DNA of 64,000 nt from Pogostemon cablin (Eukaryota; Streptophyta; Magnoliopsida; Lamiales; Lamiaceae). The translations under genes were made by a program, and so were the position numbers. Every line of letters starts with the position of its first letter. The first letter of the stretch is position 1. This document shows, piece after piece, positions 49,013 to 60,167 of this stretch. Below the pieces are notes generated by a model. It had not been told where the DNA came from. It saw nothing but the letters and a program-made list of their open reading frames with translations, and did not search any database. The stretch is taken from positions 14,192,852 to 14,256,851 of the forward strand of contig CM042958.1 in NCBI GenBank assembly GCA_023678885.1. The letters are read 5' to 3'.

Positions 49013-51423
49013 TTACTTTGAGGAGATTCTAATTCTATGTTCACTATCACAGCTTTTTGCACCACCAAACCACTCAGCCATGTTGTCGTCGTTATCATCA
49101 TCAGATGCAATATCTTTACTTGTTCCTCGAAAGATGTAAGAGTTGTGTCTGCATGTATCTTCTTCCCTTGTATCTTCCCTTTCACAAACCACAATATTGC
49201 TTTTTGTAGCCATTTCCATCTTCCATAGCTCTTGATTATGCACATTCTTTGATAAGTCACTCTTACCTCCTAAAACTGGAAAGTCCATGATTCCCATTGC
49301 ATTATTCCACAAGCCAGAGCTACTGTCATCTAGTCTCTCACTCTCGACGAATTTCAAGGAATCATCACTCTCATACCTATTCTGCATTCGGTGATTCTTT
49401 ACACTATTGTTTACTGGTTGAGATGTGATATGTGCACCGTTTGATGCAATGGGTCTCCTGTGGTCACATTTCAGACACGCCATATTTCTTCTGAAATTGA
49501 TATAATTGCACCTACAAATAGAAAAAATACGTAAGACTCCATATTAACATGATTCCACCTCAAAATATAGGCAAGACTTACGAGTCACACTCCCACTCTC
49601 CAGGATTTAATTCCCGTTTGGGAGGCTTCTCCTCACAGATATAGCACTTCGTATTTCTTGCAAAGTTCAAGAACTTGCATCTGGACAAAAGAAAGCATTG
49701 AAAATTTGGAGAATCAGATGGATTAGCAAAAGTATCACGCATGTATTTCAATTGACCATTACTTGCTGCATATCCAGTCTCCTTTCTTCAATAGAAGTTG
49801 TTCCTGTTCTTCTTGTAATTCCTTTAGTCTTTCCTTGAAGAACTCATTACAACGTAAGCACTTTATATTTCGAGCAAAATTATGGAAATTACATCTGGAG
49901 AAAATCAGAACGTCATTATTTATAAAAATACGGAGAAAGAATGAGATGGAAATGTATACCATAAGCAACAGATGCATCTTACTTGGGGCAAATCCAATCA
50001 CCATTCTTCATTTGACTCGTCCCTTGGCCACCGTCATTTTTTTGTTTGTATGAGGTCAGTGATGAGATCTGCTCGTGGGTAGCTTTTGGTGGTTCATCAC
50101 CATGCCCCTCGACTCTAAGGTCCACCATTTCTTTCAACAATGCACGCACAGACTCTTTAACACTTTTATTTAAACATGGTTTGTTTTCCACAGAACCAAT
50201 CATAGGATCAAGACCATACGTCAACAAAAAACGCATAACATCCACGGTTCTACCGCCTCCATCTATTGTTGCCATTACATATGCTCTATCACAATCACCT
50301 CTTAAAATGCACGAGCTGCAAACCTACTAAAATCAATCTAATTATCTTAAAATAATGCATATTTAGCAAATTATCATACAGTTTGTTCCAAACCAAACGG
50401 ACAAGTAAGACATACATTTCCTTCATTTAACCCGACATGCGCTCTGAGACGTTTTCCTGAGTTCACTACTTTTCTATCTGTGCTTGGACACCCAGACCCA
50501 GCAATTACCGTGATATCTTCTCGTGATAAGTATCTGGAAAACAGAGGTCGAATGTTCATATTGAACAGGAATTCCATTATTCAACCAATTAAGCACTACC
50601 CACTTGAATCAAATTGAATGGACCACAAAAGTTATTCAAAGTACTACATACATCAGATACAAAAAATGGTGTAATAAGATCCTTATTAGGCAATACTCCT
50701 ACTTCAGAAAGTAAGGCTATTCCTATTCCTCAAGACAAAACAAAAACAAATCTCTGTAAAAAAATTCTTGGGCCAGTTAAGCACATTCGTAGTTATACTA
50801 CTTCACAATCACGTCCTACTCAAAACCTCTAATCAAAACCTTAAACATAAGACAAGCACGATCATCACTGCAGATATCTTAATACAGTTGCAGTTTTCTT
50901 TCCAACGCAGAGCTACAACTACAACATGAAAAAGAGTACACCACAGAGGAAACATACACTACGAACAATAGCTAATAAAATAACCTATAGGCACATAAGA
51001 ACTATACCGTATAAGTTGGTAATTATCGCGGGCAAAATTTAAACAAGCTGTTCGAATCAAATTCGCCTCTTTGCTGCCCATCTCTCCATTAGTCGCAAAA
51101 GGGTTCCCAATTTCGTCAAAATACCCCCTTTTCAGTAAAATCTCCATAAAAACCACCCATTCGCGCCACGGATGTGAAATTTTGATATCGGGAAGTAGGT
51201 GTTGCTGTTTTGGTGGAGACATTTCTTCTGCTTCTTCCTTCTGAACGCGAGAAGCGTACCTGGTTTTTGAGGGTTTGATTTCTTGAGCTTCATCCAGTAT
51301 AAATTGGATTGCGGAGTTGTAAATTGAACGATTTTGGGAGGTGGGGATTCTGATGGAAGAAATGTGTGAATAAAATCTAGGGTTTTGCAATAGGGATTTG
51401 AAGGTCTTGACGTAGCACTCCAT
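49013..51423 (-). CDS. VAR3/OZ-type RanBP2 zinc-finger protein, organelle
   Basis: Plant-specific family (VAR3/OZ1 and relatives) acting in chloroplast or mitochondrial RNA editing and splicing. Six exons (51423-51008, 50533-50416, 50323-49983, 49894-49763, 49680-49582, 49511-49013) give 534 residues. The N terminus is rich in Ser, Arg and Lys with few acids (KTFKSLLQNPRF), like a targeting peptide. A conserved block follows: HPWREWVVFMEILLKRGYF, LIRYLSREDITVIAGSGCPS, NSGKRLRAHVG, CSSCILRGDCDRAYV and TVDVMRFLLTYGLDP. Three evenly spaced RanBP2 fingers have zinc Cys at 290/293/304/307, 334/337/348/351 and 367/370/381/384, each with the W-X-C start and NFARN-like core. Introns split fingers 1-3 at the same place, a sign of exon duplication. 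The last codons overlap a good donor (AA|GTAAGT), so an extra 3' exon is possible. Confidence 0.92.
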
Positions 51424-51489
51424 GTTTGGGAAGCTCAAATTTTGTTCACTGCGACAGTTTTGTCACTGCACCTAAAAAGATTGAATTTT

Positions 51490-51600
51490 GTGGTGTACCC
51501 CTCGTAAGGGCCCATCGCCATCCATGACAAAGGATGGATTCGAACCCCCACACTTCAACAATCAAGCTTAGTTGAAAGTCTTTTTCACAATCCCTCTACT
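51490..51600 (-). repeat. SINE-like repeat
   Basis: Contains GGATTCGAACCCCC (a minus-strand B box) and AAGCTTAGTTGAAAG like the copy at 24774-24975, and starts GGTGTACCCC. It lies just upstream of the OZ-like gene. Confidence 0.6.
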
Positions 51601-51849
51601 ACTTGAGCAATATAAAAAAATTTTTAATTTGACATTACTTTGTTGTGTTACATTTTGTTTACACGTTTTGGATGAGTTTTACGTATGTTTCAGAGAAAAA
51701 TCTCAATATATTAGGATTGATATTTTTTTAAGAGTATTAATTTTATTTTATTTTATGTATCAATCATCTAAGCAATATAAAATATAACACTATATCTAGT
51801 CATGTAGGTGTAGGGATTAGAGATATTAGTTCATGGGTTAGGCTATTGT

Positions 51850-52112
51850 GCCCTGAGCACACAATGCACTTTTAGAATTTAGTATTATAGATAGTGATAT
51901 ATTTTTTTGTTTTAAAGGGTATACACTTTAATTAATAAAGGTATACCATTTTGTTGTAAAGAGTATACAATTTTCATTAATACCTTTTATTTTTCTTTAG
52001 AAAATAAAGGGTACACATCTTTAGTTTAGTAGTATACAATTTAATACAAAATTCTAAAGATGCAAGGAATATGGTCCGTGTGTCCAGGTGCACACAAGTT
52101 TTTGCCTTAGTT
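51850..52112 (-). repeat. dispersed 'CTTGTGTGC' repeat family, inverted copy
   Basis: Reading the minus strand gives GGCAAAAACTTGTGTGCACC, TTTAGAATTTTGTATTAAAT and GTACCCTTTATTTT, matching 19130-19495. The far end (ACAATGCACTTTTAGAATTT) is close to the end of the 19-kb copy. This copy appears single. Confidence 0.7.
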
Positions 52113-52492
52113 CATTATATTTATTCACATTTTATATACTCTAAATAATAACGTGTTTCGTGATATTGGTAAAAAATAAGTGATAACATTTTTAATAAAA
52201 TATATAGTTTTCACTTATACTATTTTATTAAGTAGGAAAAATGAAATGATAGTTCATAAAAAAAAAAAAGTAAGGCAATTTTTGATGAGTGCAAATTTTG
52301 ATGAGTATTAGTAATAAATAAACACAATTTTAGGTTTAATTGATGAGTGCAAATTTTAATGAGATCATCCCCAATTTTGGGATATCTCCAATATTGTCCA
52401 TGATGCAAGGCAAATTAATTTAACATATGTACAGAAGCAAAAGCAAAGAGGAAATGAAAAAAATAAAAGAATATATTATAAATTAATTATAT

Positions 52493-55396
52493 CTAAATTA
52501 TGGGGTGAACAAATTTGTGTTGGGGTGATGTTGATGTGAGTCTATCCACCAAAATATCCAATGCTTCTTTCATCCACCATTGCTGGCAAGCTTCTCTTGC
52601 TTCACTTATACTCATCTGCAACAATCAACCAAATTTATTTTTTTGTCATTTTCTTGCTAGCCTTTAGTTATTTAGGAACATAAACAAAAATTTGCAAAAT
52701 GCATTTATAAATTATAAGTTACTCGGAAATATAAAAATAAATATATAAAAAAGTAGTTTCTCTCTTACTTATGCAGAACTTTTGAATGAGACATCCAATA
52801 TAATAAAATGAGTACTTTTCATTGGGACTGATGAAGTATTATGAAAGAGGATGCCAGATTGTGAATATCTTGAACGAATGTTAATCCAAATAAGCTTTTT
52901 ACAATTGTAAATCATGATGGATAAGTTTCATGTTAAAAATTCAGTTAGTGAAAAAGAGGGTGACAACTAGAGCTGTTATATCGAACGAGCAGCTCGAAAA
53001 CTCGGCTCGAAAAGCTCGAACTCGGCTCGACTTGTTTTCTATTCGAGCTCGAGTTCGAGCTCGTTTTATATTCGTTTAGTTAACGAGCCGAGCTCGGCTC
53101 GTTAAAGCTTGAAAATAATAATTAATAATATTAATAATTATTATTATTTAATTATAATAATATATAATAAAAAAATATTTTAAATATAATAAAAAAACAT
53201 AAAATATATCAATTAATATTGGCTCAACTCGACTCGACTCGGCTCGAAAACTCAACTTTTTTGCTTAACGAGCCGAGCTCGAGTTCGAGTTCGAGCTCGC
53301 TCGAGTATTTTTCGAGTCGAGCCGAGCTCGTATATAAACTCGTTTCCTTAACGAGCCGAGCTCGAGCTCGACTCGATAAGTACTCGAACCGAGCTCGAAT
53401 ATGAGGTACTCGAGCTCGCTCGGCTCGTTTAACACCTCTAGTGACAACATTCTAAATTTCAACCCGAATTAATTAATATTGAAATGTATTTCTATAAAAA
53501 AAATGTACTTCTATAAATTAAATTGAATATAGTATAATTTTAGAAAATGAAAAGAGAAATGCAGTGTACTTAACCAATAAGACGACCTATTCTTATTAAT
53601 AATTGGATCAATTTCTTGAAAATTTGAAAGTTAATGAGTCAATTTCAAAATTTTGGAATATCACGTACTAATTTCATAAAGTAGCAAACTTAAAAGACTA
53701 AAAGGATCAAATTTTCTCGCCAAATGAGAAGTGCCATATGACATTATTGGTTGGGTGGCTTGCTCCAGTCGATAAATAGACTAAAATATCAAATTTTAGA
53801 AAGTTAATTGAGCAATTTCAAAAACTCTAAATCATGTGGACTAATTTCAAAAATAAATTCAATTGACAAAAAAAATTTATTTTTACCCTAAAAACAATCG
53901 GATCAATAAATAAGCCCGACAGTGATTAGTTTCAAGAAAGAGTGAGTATTTTATGTTACCGGTTTCACGTGGAATTTTTGTGATCCACATCTCTTTTGTA
54001 GAATTAACTACAATTATATTTTTAGTGAGCGGTTTGATTCATATTAATAAGTTAATATTACTTAATAAATCTTTTTAAAAAAATTGCTAATATAAGAAAG
54101 TTTTATATGAACTTATATAACTTATTATAAAAACTAAGGATATACCCTTTAATTAAAGTAAGGGAATTTTTATGTTCTCTCACACTTTATTAATCACATC
54201 TCACATATTCAAGTTTTATTAACTCAGATATTAATTTAAAATAATCAAACACTCTCTTAAAAATTAATACTAAAGTTTTATTAACTCAGATATTAATTTA
54301 ATATAAATCAAACACCCTCTTAAAAATTAATAATGGAGTAGTTTTATTGGTAAAATAAGTTACTCCCTCCGTCCGACCGAAAGGTCCACATTTTGTCATT
54401 TTGAGCGTCCGCACCAAAGATCCACATTTCCCTTTTTAAACACATGGGACCCACACACATCACTAATACAATAAATTTATGGGACGCATACACCCCACTA
54501 ATACAACTACCAACTACACCTTAAATAATAATATTCCTTAACCCACGTGTAAAAACAAATGTCCACCTTTATGGCGGACGGAGGGAGTATAAAAAAAACA
54601 AAGATATAATTGGTACATACCCATTCTCTTTTGCGGTCAGTTTTTTCAGGCCAGGGATCGAGGAGTTGAGTGACGAGCAAAGGGAACATGTAACCTTGGT
54701 GGTACAATTCACGCCTCTTGCTCTTGAATATCCACCGACCTAATTCACACTGCATCATATACAATTAATTAATCTATATTAATCTAATTAACTAATTAAT
54801 GGAATACGTACCTCAACTTTGCCAACAACTCCAGCTTCTTCTAATGACTCGCGACATGCTGCTTCTTCAACTGATTCATCACTCTCCCAACCTCCCTGAA
54901 TTCATTTTTTTTTTTATTACCACCACAAATTAATTAATGACAAATTAACTTAGTAAGCTAAATCACCTTGGGAAACATCTTAGCTTCACTCTTTTTGGAA
55001 CTGATGACCAGAACTTCCAACTCTTCCTCCGATCCATTCTTGTACCTATACGGAATACATCTGCACCAAACCACACCACACCACACCACACATTATTAAT
55101 TTATTCTTAAAAACGCCATTAATATAATTAATTACATTTCTACTATCATATGCTATTTTAACAATTTACCTAAATTTATTCTTAAGAGGGGGAGGGGATA
55201 TATATAGCTTAAATAATAAGAGGGTTTTCATTAACTAAAACAAAAAAGAAGGTTCCTTTTTCATATTACCAAATAAACAAAAATTGATGCATGCATGTGT
55301 AGATGCAAGAAAAAAACATACATACCCAACTACAAGTCGTCGATCTTGGCTGTACCTCTGCAAATGCCTTCCACTGCGAGACGCCATGAACATCAT
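52493..55396 (-). CDS. Nudix hydrolase (plant NUDT12/13/16 type)
   Basis: Mg-dependent hydrolase of nucleoside diphosphates linked to another moiety, or of diphosphoinositol-type substrates in this subgroup; the true substrate cannot be told. Exons 55396-55326, 55060-54967, 54895-54812, 54749-54621 and 52615-52493 join in frame to 166 residues. The opening SRSGRHLQRYSQDRRLVVGCIPYR is typical of the subgroup. The Nudix box spans 56-78 (GGWESDESVEEAACRESLEE), with the metal-binding REXXEE glutamates intact and Ser72 where a hydrophobic residue is usual. Then come GRWIFKSKRRELYHQGYMFPLLV, WPEKTDRKREW and ISEAREACQQWWMKEAL. ATGs at 55396, 55393 and 55387 compete; a TATA-like run at 55422-55434 may favour the third. 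Intron 4 is 2005 bp and holds a hAT element and a MITE. Confidence 0.93.
52968..53440. mobile_element. hAT-type MITE, 473 bp, with perfect 8-bp target duplication
   Basis: Flanked by identical GTGACAAC at 52960-52967 and 53441-53448. The terminal inverted repeats are TAGAGCTGTTA on the left and TAACACCTCTA on the right. Both arms are packed with GAGCCGAGCTCG and CTCGAGCTCG repeats. It lies in intron 4 of the Nudix gene. The open frames through the Ser/Arg-rich repeats are artefacts. Confidence 0.92.
54212..54335. repeat. 62-bp tandem duplication
   Basis: Units from 54212 and 54274 share AGTTTTATTAACTCAGATAT and CTCTTAAAAATTAATA with few differences; within intron 4 of the Nudix gene, next to a MITE. 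Confidence 0.9.
54363..54587. mobile_element. Stowaway-type MITE in a Nudix intron
   Basis: Left end CTCCCTCCGTCCGACCG after TA; right end GGCGGACGGAGGGAG before TA. Its right end is 34 bp from the exon 4 donor. Interior ACTAATACAACTACC. Confidence 0.92.
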
Positions 55397-55421
55397 CTCT
55401 CTCTCTTTCTCACTGGCTAAT

Positions 55422-55434
55422 GGCTATATATATA
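55422..55434 (-). promoter_or_regulatory. possible TATA box of the Nudix gene
   Basis: Minus-strand TATTATATATATAG lies 25-50 bp before the candidate ATGs, so the 5'UTR would be very short if it is used. Confidence 0.3.
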
Positions 55435-55850
55435 ATAAATGTGGATGGAGAGAGAGAAAATGAATCAAGTATTGAGGGAGGCCCCACCTTAGACGCACTG
55501 TGTAGATGCAAGAAATAAATAAAATGAGGATTTAATATTAATGGATAAGAGTAAAAAGCAAAGGAAGAGGAGGAAGCAAGAAAAGAAAAGGTGGGCAAAT
55601 GAAATTGTGTTTGCTGGTTTTTGTTTTGAATGAGTAGTAATGCAATTGCATGTCGTGCGTGCACACACACACACTATATATATATATATATATACACATA
55701 CATGAACCTGTACGTATCTGTAGAGACGCGTTCCCATGGTCCAACATTAATCTCAGTCCAACCTTTTATCACTTTCTTTGATGTTTCTCCAACAACCCTT
55801 TCTTTACTTCACTTCTATTATTTTATTAATTCATTTCTCTAATCTACATC

Positions 55851-55851
<1 letters not shown>

Positions 55852-55901
<50 letters not shown>
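55852..55901. repeat. (TTA)n microsatellite
   Basis: About 50 bp of TTA repeats. Confidence 0.98.
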
Positions 55902-55905
<4 letters not shown>

Positions 55906-56149
55906 CTCTCTATGGACTTACTTTCTCAAATTTTATTCTCCTTCTTTTTACTATTTAATTTAAGATCATCTCTGTAATTCATTGTTTTCTGACGCATATT
56001 TGCTGCTTCATTAACATCTTATATTGCCTTATTTATTTGTTATTCTGCTTGCATTAATTTAATGAGTTGTTTAATGTGCATATTATTATTATTATTAGAC
56101 AAAGACTTGCATTGCACCGTGAAAGTTTCACGTCTGATGAAAAATAATA

Positions 56150-56438
56150 CTTCCTCCGTCCCGGGTATTTTTACCCATTTATACGGGCACGAAAATTAAG
56201 ATGTTTAATTTTTTAATATATAATGTAAGAGAAAGTAGAGATAATTTAGTAATTTAAAAGGAAAAAGTGAATAAAGTTATTGAGAATGCTGAATAAAGTG
56301 TAAAAAAGTAATTAAAGTTATTGAGATTATAAAAGGTATGTAATAAAATATTATGTATTTTTGCCAAAAATTGAATGAGTAAAAATACGTAGGACACCAA
56401 AAAATGAAAGATGGATAAAAATACGTGGGACGGATGGA
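56150..56438. mobile_element. Stowaway-type MITE
   Basis: Left end CTTCCTCCGTCCCGGG after TA; right end GTGGGACGGATGGAA before TA. The interior differs from the other copies (AATAAAGTGTAAAAAAGTAA), so it is a separate subfamily. Confidence 0.8.
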
Positions 56439-56439
56439 A

Positions 56440-57430
56440 TAATAGTACTATGTACAGTAAATTATTTCAGGAAAAGTGATAACATCTTGTAACTAAATCT
56501 GAAAGTATTAAATAGTCTTATTATGAGCTATACGGTCTAATCATCTCACCACTTGTAGTAGTGATAATAATAATAATTTTGTTTTATATTTAAATTTTTG
56601 AAAAACATAGAATCAGTAGCGAAGTGGTGTGTATATGATTTTATACAATATTTTTATTGTGATGATCTGATTTTATTTGGCTGAATCTATAGCAAATGGA
56701 TCATCAATATTAGGGATGGTGTGTTCTAAATTATTGCATCTCTTTATTGACCAAAATATGTTGACCGCGTTGACTCAAGTGGACATTGATTCTAAGGTAA
56801 TTAAAACCAAACTATAAATAATTAATTATCAATTAATCGAGATCGACGAAAGACAAGAGATCGAGAATTAAATAGGCTTAATTACTTCTTAGTTAGCGTT
56901 GCTTAGCTTGGAGAGTTTATACTCATTTATTTCCACGTAATTAATATGGATATATGGTGTGTGGTGCACATCTAAAAAATATGGACTTTTAAGATGATAA
57001 TTTAATTAATTAAAGGATTTGATTGGACACATACGTAAACTTATTAACTTAATACTTAAAAAATAGTACATATTTCTTAAAGATTTTTAAAATAACAACA
57101 ATAAAAATCTTAAGAACATTGCACGTACATAAATTTTGGAGGAGCAACACTTTGTGCACGTACATGCCAATTTTCATTAATTAAATAACATACATTATTT
57201 TTAATCTATATTATTATAATGTGTTCACAAATAAGTTTACTTGAACATTTATCATCCTCCATCTAATTGTTTCATTATAATAATAACACGTACAAGACAA
57301 TATTGTGAACATATATAAAATGTACTTCAAAGTTATACTAGCGACGTTAAGTATAAAAAAAATTAATTAATTTTGGCATATATATGTATAAGTAATAGTT
57401 TATAGTGAATCTATCCAGTTGGGAAGTTAA
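56440..57430. other. AT-rich intergenic DNA
   Basis: No gene, RNA gene or bounded repeat seen. Confidence 0.55.
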
Positions 57431-57432
57431 TA

Positions 57433-57929
57433 CTTCGTCCGCCCGAAAGAAGATCTTTTGCTTTTGTGCACATTGATTAAAGAATATTACTCCCCCCGTC
57501 CCAAATTCAAGTTCACATTTACTGTAGATACGGAGTTTAAGAAAAGTCACTTTTTGACTTACTTTTGAGGGTAGTGTGATATTTTTGGGTAATAAATAAA
57601 TGATAAAGTATGTTATGTGTGTTAAAAAGATGATGACAAATTTGAAATTAAAGTATGTTAAAGAGATATTAGTTTGTTATTTTTTCCTTTTATGGAAGTG
57701 TAAAGTTGAATTTGGGACGGACCAAAACGGAAAGTGTGAAGTTGAAGTTGGGACGGAGGGAATATTATTTAATGTGTAATGGGTATTTATATTAGTGAGA
57801 GTGTGAACCTCATATTTTAATTGTATTAGTGGGTGTGTGTGAGTCTCATATATATAAAAAAGAAATTATCCTCTTTAAAGCGGACGATCAAAATGAAGAA
57901 AATATCCTATTCCGAGCTGAATAAGGGAG
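57433..57929. mobile_element. Stowaway-type MITE interrupted by another MITE
   Basis: Left end CTTCGTCCGCCCGAAAG after TA; right end GAGCTGAATAAGGGAG before TA. Removing 57490-57764 restores the GATTAAAGAATATTA-TTTAATGTGTAAT interior seen in the copy at 34330-34552. Confidence 0.88.
57490..57762. mobile_element. inner Stowaway-type MITE
   Basis: Left end CTCCCCCCGTCCC after TA; right end GGGACGGAGGGAA before TA. The interior (TTGACTTACTTTTGAGGG, GATAAAGTATGTTATG) matches the subfamily at 61422-61702, not that of its host MITE. Confidence 0.9.
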
Positions 57930-58812
57930 TAAGAAGTGAGTCACACGAATTAAAATATGTAGACACTAGACTAGACCTAATTCATCTGCCCTGCTGGAGT
58001 TGCATTATATTTTACGAAATAGTCAGCATAAGTCCACAACGCTGATTTATTTATTTATATAAAAATAATAATTCAAATTATTTATTATGAGTCGCGCTCA
58101 TTAATATGGTTGTCAGAAAGGGATGGGTCCCATCATTTCTATCAGTTTAGAATACAAGTTAATCGTTTTTAATTTATCAATTTGGACCTAAGATGATGTG
58201 GACTATGTTTATCAATTCATTCCAACAGGTACTGTAATCTTCGGTCCCAGTTTGTAATGACACTGAACACCATGTGAATATAGTGTTTATTTTATATTTT
58301 ATTTTTAAATAATTGACACACGGTCATAATTGTTTATGATCAAATTAAACTCATATGATCTAAATATTTAATAGTCATTTATAAAGTATATTTTTTTATA
58401 TCATAGAATATCAATGAAACATGAATGATGAAATATGAGATTCAGCTCTATTTGGACTTAGGAAAATAATTTCATGACTCTCTCACATAAAAGTTTCATT
58501 AAAATAGATAGGAAGTGATTCAGTAGATACTAACAGTCTTATAAGCTAGTGATAATCCAGGATAAAAATATTCCGATATATCCACGATATATCCATTTTT
58601 CAGAGTACCGATATCAATATAGGAAAAAATGATATATTTTTTCTGATATCGAGAATATATAGTGAAATATCGGTAAAAATATCGATATCGAATTGCCACA
58701 GTTTAAATTTCCCAAATATCGAGATATATCGAAGAAATATCGATACAGTACCAACAAAATATCGAAAAATTATTTATAATTTAAAAAAAAAATTTATTTT
58801 ACTAACCAAATA

Positions 58813-59061
58813 CTCCATCCGTCTTACTTCAGATGACACACTTTCTATTTTGGGCTGTCCCACAAAAGTTTGCACATTCCAAAAAAAGTAAAAAGTAAAA
58901 AACAATCACCATTTCCCATTCACTTTAATTACAAAAAAAATCATCTTTACCTACCATACTTTATCATTTATATATTACATACTATTATACCCCTAAAAGT
59001 TATCACTTTCTTAATCTGCGTGTTGAAACGAGGGGTGCAAGCTTTTTAGAGACGGAGGGAG
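58813..59061. mobile_element. Stowaway-type MITE with a visible empty site
   Basis: CTCCATCCGTCTTACTTC ... GAGACGGAGGGAG between TA dinucleotides. Copy 2 of the host element reads ACCAAATACTTTTTTTGTTA at the same place, with no insert. Confidence 0.92.
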
Positions 59062-59257
59062 TAATTTTTTTATTATTAATATATTTAATTTTAAAAAAAT
59101 AAAATTAAAAATAAAGAATCACTTGCGTTAAACCATCTTATGGTGCTGTTGTTTTACTTTTGATTAATTAATTATCATTTTTTATTAAAATTGTTATCAC
59201 TTTTCATTAACATTATTATGACTAAGTAAATCAAGAGAGTTCAATCATTGTTCAATC

Positions 59258-59464
59258 ATGCCTCAACAACATGGTGATTGGATTAGCCCACACTATCCAA
59301 TCCATAGTCAAACAATTGGACAAGATAGAACAACGTACTACCGGCACATTCAGAACTATGTTCACAATTTCTCTAATTTGATGAACTGGTACAAATATTG
59401 TTTAGATTTAGACGGCATGACATGTTTCACATTTGAGACTCATAGATCATCATTTTGGTATTAG
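59258..59464 (+). pseudogene. short frame inside the hAT-like element, possible transposase tail
   Basis: 68 codons (MPQQHGDWISPHYPIHSQ ... ETHRSSFWY, stop). The ending resembles the short aromatic tails of some plant hAT transposases, which is inference only. In copy 2 the matching frame (from 60651) has an early stop at the position after HSQIIG, so the frame is not conserved. Probably the remnant 3' end of a deleted transposase. Confidence 0.4.
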
Positions 59465-59744
59465 TTATTATGTATTAAACAACAAGTAGTAATTATTATA
59501 TGACTTCAAACCATTTAAATATGTTATTAATTTGCTTATCATATGTTATAGGTTTTATTAAGATTTAAACAGTACTTATATATTAAAATTAGTAATAATA
59601 TATTGAAAAGTTAATAACTATATTTTAATCTATTTTTTTAAGTTTTAGTGATTTTTTAAGTTTTTACGTATATCGATATTCGATATATCCATCGATATAT
59701 CCGTAAATTTGAAGTACCGATATTTTAACCGATATCGATATTTT

Positions 59745-60044
59745 CATCATTGGTGGTGGCCTAATCTCTACTCTGAGAATACCTGGCTGAATCAATGTGA
59801 AGCGAACTTTGTGGCCCGCGTTAATATTATGACGTAGTCGGAAAGCAGTCCACCTTTCTCCCAGACGTCTGGAACGATCCGAAAGGCTAACCCACACCCA
59901 GGTAGCATTATTGTCCAGAAATTACGGAGTTACTCGGTCATGGAGGTGAGGGCCAAAACCAACAGGGATATATATCCTGCCGTCCTCTAACATGGCTTCA
60001 GTGAGTGACTTTTCAAAGGACGGAAGGTTGACAATGGCAGCCAT
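59745..60044 (-). pseudogene. B3-like domain gene fragment
   Basis: From ATG 60044 the minus strand reads one frame of about 100 codons, broken by a single TAA at 59924-59922 and then open to 59745. It includes SLTEAMLEDGRIYIPVGFG, then TWVWVSLSDRSRRLGERWTAF and NAGHKVRFTLIQPGILRVEI. The pattern of a basic segment, GxxWxxF, then a short GHKVRF-like strand and a final hydrophobic strand recalls plant B3 DNA-binding domains (GDxVxF core), though the Asp of GD is His here. It lies between the two hAT-like copies. Upstream sequence (60060-60160) has TAGTAGAGT direct repeats. Product not functional as read. Confidence 0.45.
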
Positions 60045-60167
60045 AGGAGTAGAGTGGTGAGAGTGAGAGATGAAAATGTAGTAGAGTAGTTCTTGGGAAA
60101 ATTGAGAAAAATGTAGTAGAGTGGTTCTTGGGGAAATTGCCCACACTGCAGGAAGCCATGTGATATT

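Larger units (their letters stand above)
58557..59752. mobile_element. ATATCG-rich hAT-like element, copy 1
   Basis: Left end CCAGGATAAAAATATT and right end GATATTTTCATCATTG are imperfect inverted repeats. Subterminal arms are made of GATATATCG and CGATATCGAT repeats. It is the same element as copy 2 (60168-61146) but carries a MITE at 58813-59061 and retains a 68-codon frame at 59258-59464. The left flank GTGATAAT does not match its own right flank GTGGTGGC. Confidence 0.75.

Noticed and set aside
53219..53462. Ser/Arg/Glu-rich frames in the Nudix intron
   Set aside because: They are the CTCGAGCTCG repeats of a hAT MITE read on both strands.
55066..55092. Short CCACA repeat considered as a telomere-like or CRISPR-like array
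   Set aside because: Only about five 5-bp units within a Nudix intron; nothing resembling telomeric TTTAGGG or spaced repeats occurs anywhere in the window.
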